64,000 nucleotides of DNA from Paenibacillus sp. Soil766. GTDB taxonomy: Bacteria; Bacillota; Bacilli; Paenibacillales; NBRC-103111. The translations under genes were made by a program, and so were the position numbers. The notes beneath the pieces were generated by a model, which worked only from the letters and a program-made list of their open reading frames with translations, did not search any database and was not told the DNA's origin. Positions 59,175 to 64,000 of the stretch are shown piece after piece. Each line of letters starts with the position of its first letter. The stretch's first letter is position 1. Location: NCBI RefSeq assembly GCF_001428105.1, contig NZ_LMSJ01000010.1, forward strand, positions 90,021 through 154,020, in the 5' to 3' direction.

Positions 59175-59257
59175 CTGCCTTCACTCCTTATTGCCTATAG
59201 CATCTTCTATATTTATCTCTCTATTGTACCATATGTCTGACTATTCCTGTGAATCGA

Positions 59258-59294
59258 AAGGAACCCTCCTGCCAAATTGACAAGAAGGTCCTTA
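59258..59294 (-). terminator. Terminator after the NlpC/P60 gene
   Basis: AAGGAACC.. and ..GGTCCTT pair imperfectly just after the stop at 59305, followed by TTTCG on the minus strand. This is a weak call. Confidence 0.4.
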
Positions 59295-59304
59295 AGTAAA
59301 CGTA

Positions 59305-60156
59305 CTATTTAATTACGCGGCGAGCTGTTACGTAGTGATCTGCCCACCAATCTTTATTAATAGATGTAAATTTCACGCCACCTTCACCATACGTATGAAT
59401 CATCATTCCGTTACCTACATAAATACCAACATGGCCAATTTTCTTGCCGGAGTCTACTGTTGTGAAGAAGACCAAATCTCCGGTTTGTAAATTACTTTTA
59501 CTAACGAAAGTGCCTTCCTTCGCTTGGTCGCGAGAAACACGTGGAAGCGTAATTCCGTATTTAGCAAACACAGTTTTGGTAAAAGAAGAACAATCCATTG
59601 TTTTGGTTTGACCATATTTGGCACCAAAAACGTATGGAGTACCAAGATATTTCTGAGCGGTTAGAATCAACTCGGCTTTCAAACGATCCTTAGATGAAAG
59701 AATACTTCTTCCCCCAATAAAGCTGCCTTTAAGCTCACTTACATTACGAGTGACGACTTCGTCTTTGTTCTGGGATGCCATGACCATTTTACCCTGGCCT
59801 ACATAAATCCCAGCAAACGTTGGCTTTGAACCACTACCAAAGAACAAGACGTCACCTGGCTCAGCTTTATCTATTTTCGTGATTTTCGTTGATTTCATAT
59901 TGAATTGACCTGCTAAAGTTCTAGGTACTGTGTAATTTAACGTTTCAAAGACATAATAGATCAGTCCTGATGAATCAAACCCTGCAGATGGTGTTTCATC
60001 ACTTTTGGAGTAATCTACGCCAACCATTTTTTTGGCCAAAGAAACGGCATCCATATCATCATTTGCAGCATAAGCGGAAACAGCAGTTGTTGCTGATAAT
60101 GCGATCGTGATCGCAGCAGTTATTCCTAGCGTGCGGTGTGCAAGACTCTTTAACAT
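59305..60156 (-). CDS. Exported protein with tandem NlpC/P60 domains, first one degenerate
   Basis: The 283-residue protein has a signal peptide (1-30, ending SAYA). The C-terminal domain (about 165-283) is a full NlpC/P60 cysteine peptidase with MDCSSFT (catalytic Cys) and IGHVGIYVG (catalytic His), and should cut peptidoglycan peptides. The N-terminal domain (about 35-155) has the same fold pattern but reads FDSSGLI (Cys to Ser) and FAGIYVG (His position changed), so it should be inactive and may bind substrate. The ATG follows AGGAGGAAATACA. Confidence 0.88.
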   Translation of the reverse strand: MLKSLAHRTLGITAAITIALSATTAVSAYAANDDMDAVSLAKKMVGVDYSKSDETPSAGFDSSGLIYYVFETLNYTVPRTLAGQFNMKSTKITKIDKAEPGDVLFFGSGSKPTFAGIYVGQGKMVMASQNKDEVVTRNVSELKGSFIGGRSILSSKDRLKAELILTAQKYLGTPYVFGAKYGQTKTMDCSSFTKTVFAKYGITLPRVSRDQAKEGTFVSKSNLQTGDLVFFTTVDSGKKIGHVGIYVGNGMMIHTYGEGGVKFTSINKDWWADHYVTARRVIK

Positions 60157-60423
60157 TGTATTTCCTCCTGTACGTGCTCTCTTGGGTGTATTGGGTAAAA
60201 TGGAAAACTTCTCAGTTACTAGTACAAGATTACCATGGTAATGAAAAGACTTTCATTCCTTAAATATTTCCTATCATCCATGACATTGGCAATGGTGCCA
60301 ATTCCTTCATTCCTCCAAAATTACAACTTCATAAGGTCCACCCTCATATTCCTCATGAATTTGGAAATAATTGTAGTAGCACTTTTCTGGTTTCTATTCT
60401 CGTTAGTTATGGAGGTGACAAGC

Positions 60424-61020
60424 ATGAAAGATTATAATCATTATCCAACCTTTGATGTCATGGAAGAAAGCAGGGATTGGGATATACACACGAGATTCAT
60501 TGTGACAGCTCGACTTATTCGTGAACACACATACGGATATATATCAGTCGTTGAGGCAGAAACCCTTCGTGCTTGGTGTTCACTGCTTATGGACGATTAT
60601 CGCGGAGAAATCATTCAATACGTCATCAACCATATCGACCAGGTATTATCTGAAAATAAAGGTGAAGGACAACGAAAAGTGGGTACACCTCCGGTTCGTG
60701 TACTTTTACGTCAAGGACTCAAAGCAATTAATGAAACGGGATGGATCGTAAATAGTCAACCGTTCTTTGAGTTAGATGAAATGAACCAACGAAGCATTAT
60801 GCTGCAAATTAGCGACGATAGCTATCCTCAAACGATAAATTGGAATGGCATCCCTCAAAAAATCTTATTTCAAAAGCTGCTTCAACTCAGTGTTGAAGCC
60901 TACTATGCCCATCCGTTGGTCTGGTCGGAAATTGGGTTCGGAGGGCCTGCATATCCTCGTGGATATACATTACATACTCCTGACCAACTTGAGTCCTGGG
61001 AGGCTGCGAAACGATCATGA
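60424..61020 (+). CDS. Gluconate 2-dehydrogenase subunit 3 family protein
   Basis: From the ATG at 60424, which follows GGAGGTGA by five bases, the protein has 198 residues (MKDYNHYPTFDVMEESRDWD..). The family is the small subunit of membrane-bound GMC dehydrogenases, and the GMC gene follows with a 4-base overlap. An open in-frame stretch back to 60235 would add 63 hydrophobic residues; its start lacks a good ribosome site, so I exclude it. A membrane-anchor or secretion role for that stretch cannot be ruled out. Confidence 0.82.
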   Translation: MKDYNHYPTFDVMEESRDWDIHTRFIVTARLIREHTYGYISVVEAETLRAWCSLLMDDYRGEIIQYVINHIDQVLSENKGEGQRKVGTPPVRVLLRQGLKAINETGWIVNSQPFFELDEMNQRSIMLQISDDSYPQTINWNGIPQKILFQKLLQLSVEAYYAHPLVWSEIGFGGPAYPRGYTLHTPDQLESWEAAKRS

Positions 61021-62579
61021 AGTGGCGCTATGAAGATGAAACTGTAGACATTGTCATCGTAGGAGCAGGTGCTGCTGGAGGTGTTCTAGCCAAAGAGCTT
61101 AGCGAGGCTGGACTCGGAGTGGTTGTAATTGATGCTGGGCCTTGGCGCGACCCTGAGAAGGATTTTGCAAGTGATGAACTAAGTATGAAGCGTCTGACTT
61201 GGGAAGATACACGTCTTGTTGATGCAGCCGAGTCATTCGTTACCGGAAAGCATCAGTCTGGACAAGGGATTGGTGGTGGCACCCAGAATTTTACGGGGGT
61301 TTTTCTGCGATTTCATGAATCTGATTTCAAAACGAAAGCCATTGATGGTGTTGGAGAAGATTGGCCCATTCACTACAAAGACTTAGAGCCCTATTACACG
61401 CGTATCGAAAAAGAAATCTCCGTATCCGGACCTAAGCATTATCCTTGGGGAAACTTCCAGGGTCCCTATCCTTCTCCAGCGCTTGATTCCCTTAGCCCCA
61501 ATGCCGTCTTATTTCACAAAGGCTGCAAATCCCTTGGTATTCAATCTGTACCTACACCACTCGCCATCCTCTCTAACCCGTTAGAAGGGCGCTCTGCCTG
61601 CACCAATCGGGGATTCTGCCTGCAAGGTTGCATGCCCAATGCGAAATTCAGCACGTTAATCGTACATATTCCCAAAGCCGTTCAGGCTGGGGCCGAAATT
61701 CTCGCAGATTGCAGAGTCACTCAAATCGAAGTAAATGATTATGGACATGCTTGCGGGGTTCTCTTCGTTCACGAAGGCACAACCTATCGGCAACGGGCCA
61801 AAACCGTTATTCTCTGCGCTCATGTTGTAGAAACGCCTCGTTTGCTTCTGCATTCCGCCACACCACAATTCCCTGATGGATTAGCTAATTCCAGCGGATG
61901 GGTGGGCAGATCAATTATGACGCATAGCAGCCACGACGTTTATGCCAAATTTGAAGAGGAAGTCCGATTGTACAAAGGGACACCCGTCCTAGCATCTACA
62001 CAGGATTTCTACGATACTGATCCACGCAGAGGCTTTGTCCGAGGGTATACCATACACGCTCACGGCTCTCGACCTATTGAGATGGCAGAAGGCATTCGCA
62101 AGGCCACTGAGGCGCCTCTATGGGGCTCGTCCTTCAGACAAGCTATGCAGGATTACAACTTCTATGGTCGTCTCAAAATGGTAGGAGAGGTACTGCCCGC
62201 CTGGAACAATCACGTATCGTTATCTAATGAAAAAGATGAATATGGCATACCAATGGCTTCATTGGCCTTCAATTACTGCGATAATGATATCAAGCTCTTA
62301 GAGCACGCTGTTGACAATATGAAGTTGATTCTCCGCGCCGCTGGTGGAGAGATCTCCTACGTCGTTCCTGATACCCAACATTTGATGGGTGGATGCCGGA
62401 TGGGGAATGATCCCGCGACATCCGTAGTTAACTCGTATGGTCAAAGTCACGATATACCCAACCTGTTCATTTGCGATGCTAGCTTATTCGTCACCTCTAG
62501 CGGAGCTAATCCTACGCTTACCGTAATGGCCTTAGCAGCACGAACAGCTGATTACATCATTGACCTAGCTAGCTCTTGA
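61017..62579 (+). CDS. GMC-family oxidoreductase, probable dehydrogenase large subunit
   Basis: The 520-residue flavoprotein has the FAD loop DIVIVGAGAAGGVLAKELSE (about 11-30) and the C-terminal GMC block MGGCRMGNDP..HDIPNLFICDASLFVTSSGANPTLT when read in parts. It should oxidise a polyol or sugar acid. The start overlaps the subunit 3 stop (ATGA). No cytochrome c subunit gene is next to it, so the electron acceptor is unknown. The substrate cannot be told from sequence. Confidence 0.88.
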   Translation: MKWRYEDETVDIVIVGAGAAGGVLAKELSEAGLGVVVIDAGPWRDPEKDFASDELSMKRLTWEDTRLVDAAESFVTGKHQSGQGIGGGTQNFTGVFLRFHESDFKTKAIDGVGEDWPIHYKDLEPYYTRIEKEISVSGPKHYPWGNFQGPYPSPALDSLSPNAVLFHKGCKSLGIQSVPTPLAILSNPLEGRSACTNRGFCLQGCMPNAKFSTLIVHIPKAVQAGAEILADCRVTQIEVNDYGHACGVLFVHEGTTYRQRAKTVILCAHVVETPRLLLHSATPQFPDGLANSSGWVGRSIMTHSSHDVYAKFEEEVRLYKGTPVLASTQDFYDTDPRRGFVRGYTIHAHGSRPIEMAEGIRKATEAPLWGSSFRQAMQDYNFYGRLKMVGEVLPAWNNHVSLSNEKDEYGIPMASLAFNYCDNDIKLLEHAVDNMKLILRAAGGEISYVVPDTQHLMGGCRMGNDPATSVVNSYGQSHDIPNLFICDASLFVTSSGANPTLTVMALAARTADYIIDLASS

Positions 62580-62628
62580 TTGTTATCCTTAACAGCAAGT
62601 ACACGAAGGGAAGGAGCTTGTTATCCTT

Positions 62629-62928
62629 ATGGCCATTGCTGAATTTACGATCATCCCCATCGGGACAGCCACAACCAGCCTTAGCAGCTATGTCGCTGAC
62701 CTCCATAAAGAATTAGAGCGACATCCCGATATCCGCTTTCAAATGACACCCATGGGCACCATCCTCGAGGGCCCCTTAGACCGTTTATTCGAGGTCATCC
62801 GTGCCGTTCACGAGGTTCCCTTCTTGCATGGAGCTGCGCGTGTATCCACTTCCATCAAAATCGATGATCGCCGCGACAAGCCCGCCTCCATGGAACAAAA
62901 AATGCAGTCTGTCGCAGACAAGCTATGA
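62629..62928 (+). CDS. MTH1187-family thiamine-binding protein
   Basis: The 99-residue ferredoxin-like protein (AEFTIIPIGTATTSLSSYVA..) belongs to the DUF77/MTH1187 family, some members of which bind thiamine. It has the family's typical length and the conserved ILEGPLDRLFEVI. GGAG precedes the ATG. It may be co-transcribed with the GMC genes, 50 bases upstream, and is followed by a terminator. Confidence 0.85.
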   Translation: MAIAEFTIIPIGTATTSLSSYVADLHKELERHPDIRFQMTPMGTILEGPLDRLFEVIRAVHEVPFLHGAARVSTSIKIDDRRDKPASMEQKMQSVADKL

Positions 62929-62939
62929 ACAGCAAAAAA

Positions 62940-62965
62940 AGCATCCTGCTAAGGGATGCTTTTTC
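62940..62965 (+). terminator. Terminator of the thiamine-binding protein gene
   Basis: AGCATCC and GGATGCT pair, followed by TTTTT. The A-run on the other side makes it possibly bidirectional with the tRNA cluster. Confidence 0.8.
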
Positions 62966-63021
62966 TATATATAATGGAAACAAAAAAAGACCCCACGGTC
63001 TTGTACGTTTTCTTATAAAAG

Positions 63022-63094
63022 TGAGTCATGTAGGATTCGAACCTACGACACCCTGATTAAAAGTCAGGTGCTCTACCAACTGAGCTAATGACTC
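63022..63094 (-). tRNA. tRNA-Lys (TTT)
   Basis: Acceptor GAGTCAT/ATGACTC, anticodon loop CTTTTAA giving TTT, T-arm GTAGG-TTCGAAT-CCTAC. CCA is not encoded. It is the last gene of the cluster in the direction of transcription. Confidence 0.97.
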
Positions 63095-63111
63095 GTAGGT
63101 GAAAGGGAAAA

Positions 63112-63193
63112 TGGAGGCTGATGGATTCGAACCACCGAACTCGAAGAGAGCAGATTTACAGTCTGCCGTGTTTAGCCACTTCACTAAGCCTCC
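63112..63193 (-). tRNA. tRNA-Tyr (GTA)
   Basis: Acceptor GGAGGCT/AGCCTCC (with GU tolerance), anticodon loop CTGTAAA giving GTA, and a long variable arm as expected for bacterial tRNA-Tyr. CCA is not encoded. Confidence 0.96.
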
Positions 63194-63237
63194 GGATACG
63201 AGATACCCGTATTGCCTAAGCAATACAACCATCTCAA

Positions 63238-63310
<73 letters not shown>

Positions 63311-63353
63311 AAATGATTATTTATAGCATGTCCTACATTAATTGTAAAAGAAA

Positions 63354-63430
63354 TGGCGGAGCTGACGGGATTCGAACCCGCGGTCTCCTGCGTGACAGGC
63401 AGGCATGTTAGGCCACTACACCACAGCTCC
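63354..63430 (-). tRNA. tRNA-Asp (GTC)
   Basis: Acceptor GGAGCTG/CAGCTCC, anticodon stem CCTGC/GCAGG with loop CTGTCAC giving GTC. Discriminator G and CCA are encoded. Confidence 0.96.
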
Positions 63431-63457
63431 ATGCTACAAAAGGTCTTGCCATAAAAA

Positions 63458-63533
<76 letters not shown>

Positions 63534-63543
63534 GTAAAGATAA

Positions 63544-63619
63544 TGGTGGAGGCTGACGGGATCGAACCGCCGACCCTCTGCTTGTAAGGCAGATGCTCTC
63601 CCAGCTGAGCTAAGCCTCC
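63544..63619 (-). tRNA. tRNA-Val (TAC)
   Basis: Acceptor GGAGGCT/AGCCTCC, anticodon stem TCTGC/GCAGA with loop CTTACAA giving TAC. CCA is encoded. Confidence 0.97.
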
Positions 63620-63638
63620 ATCTGGTGTTTTGGTTTTA

Positions 63639-63715
63639 TGGTAGCGGCAGAGGGGCTCGAACCCCCGACCTTACGGGTATGAACCGTACGCTCTAGCCAG
63701 CTGAGCTACGCCGCC
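63639..63715 (-). tRNA. tRNA-Met (CAT), elongator type
   Basis: Acceptor GGCGGCG pairs with TGCCGCT (two G-U pairs), anticodon stem TACGG/CCGTA with loop TTCATAC giving CAT. The paired first base pair excludes the initiator type. CCA is encoded. Confidence 0.93.
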
Positions 63716-63742
63716 ACATAAAAGTGTATATATATTTGGAAC

Positions 63743-63834
63743 TGGCGGAGAGAGAGGGATTCGAACCCTCGCACCACTTACGCAGTCTAACCCCTTAGCA
63801 GAGGGTCCCCTTATAGCCACTTGGGTATCTCTCC
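63743..63834 (-). tRNA. tRNA-Ser (GCT)
   Basis: Acceptor GGAGAGA/TCTCTCC, anticodon loop CTGCTAA giving GCT, and a long variable arm. CCA is encoded. It is the first tRNA after the 23S gene. Confidence 0.95.
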
Positions 63835-63912
63835 AAGATATATATACTTCAGGAATAGTATTCCCTGAAAACTAGATACGAAACTTACGTAAAGTGAACT
63901 TTTAGGTTTATT

Positions 63913-64000
63913 GGTTAAGCCCTCGACCGATTAGTATTCGTCAGCTGCATACGTTGCCGCACTTCCACCTCGAACCTATCAACCTCGTCGTCTACAAGGG
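63913..64000 (-). rRNA. rrl: 23S ribosomal RNA, 3' end only
   Basis: The minus strand ends with GACGAATACTAATCGGTCGA then GGGCTTAACC, the conserved 23S 3' terminus, preceded by GATAGGTTCGAGGTGGAAG. The gene continues beyond the right edge. Between it and tRNA-Ser are only 78 bases with a TGAAAACTAGATACG leader-type sequence, and no 5S gene. Confidence 0.95.

Noticed and set aside
60235..60423. Hydrophobic N-terminal extension of the subunit 3 gene
   Set aside because: The downstream ATG at 60424 has a near-perfect ribosome site and fits the family start; the extension lacks one.
63840..63912. Possible 5S rRNA behind 23S
   Set aside because: The gap is too short and contains only leader-type sequence.

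Overview
The window reads as a chromosomal segment of a Paenibacillus-like member of the Bacillales. The evidence is gene order: secG-rnr-smpB-ssrA, cggR-gap-pgk-tpiA-gpmI-eno, rapZ-yvcK-whiA-HPr, and hisZGDBHF(IE) with hprK-lgt-ppaX-acyltransferase upstream. All follow the layout known from Bacillus subtilis. Moderate GC, strong GGAGG ribosome sites, CggR and CtsR operators and SLH/copper-amine-oxidase-like surface proteins agree. The species assignment is inference.

Positions 1-17,660 are accessory DNA downstream of the tmRNA gene ssrA (17664-18025, minus strand). They hold a partial beta-propeller exported protein, an SLH-anchored protein, an IS3-type transposase remnant, a giant 3685-residue exported RHS/YD-repeat protein, a serine-recombinase fragment, an AraC-sensor/DUF6463 fusion and a small HNH nuclease. 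Three places in this stretch look like displaced 3' ends of ssrA, each next to a hairpin terminator (near 16817, 15609 and, weaker, 1620). I read the region as successive integrations into ssrA that have since decayed.

Positions 17,664-34,100 are core: ssrA, smpB, rnr and secG; a small block with an SGNH hydrolase, a TauE/SafE permease, a divergent LysR regulator and an M50-type protein; the glycolytic operon cggR-gap-pgk-tpiA-gpmI-eno with a recognisable CggR roadblock operator; tRNA-Arg; and clpP under a CtsR box. Positions 34,495-43,810 hold an exported stalk-domain protein, an HPr-family protein at the crh position, whiA, yvcK, rapZ, glucokinase, trxB and a TPR/HTH protein.

Positions 44,108-51,820 are a histidine operon (hisZ-G-D-B-H-F-IE) followed by hisJ and prs. 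It lacks hisA between hisH and hisF. Then follow a glycine-rich peptidoglycan-binding protein, the acyltransferase-ppaX-lgt-hprK cluster, an MsmX/UgpC-type ABC ATPase, a PucR-type regulator, a two-domain NlpC/P60 protein, a GMC dehydrogenase pair and a thiamine-binding protein.

Positions 63,022-64,000 are eight tRNA genes directly behind the 3' end of a 23S rRNA gene, with no 5S gene between or after them. Two intergenic elements (43934-44099 and 52182-52366) have terminal inverted repeats and no coding capacity and look like small interspersed repeats.
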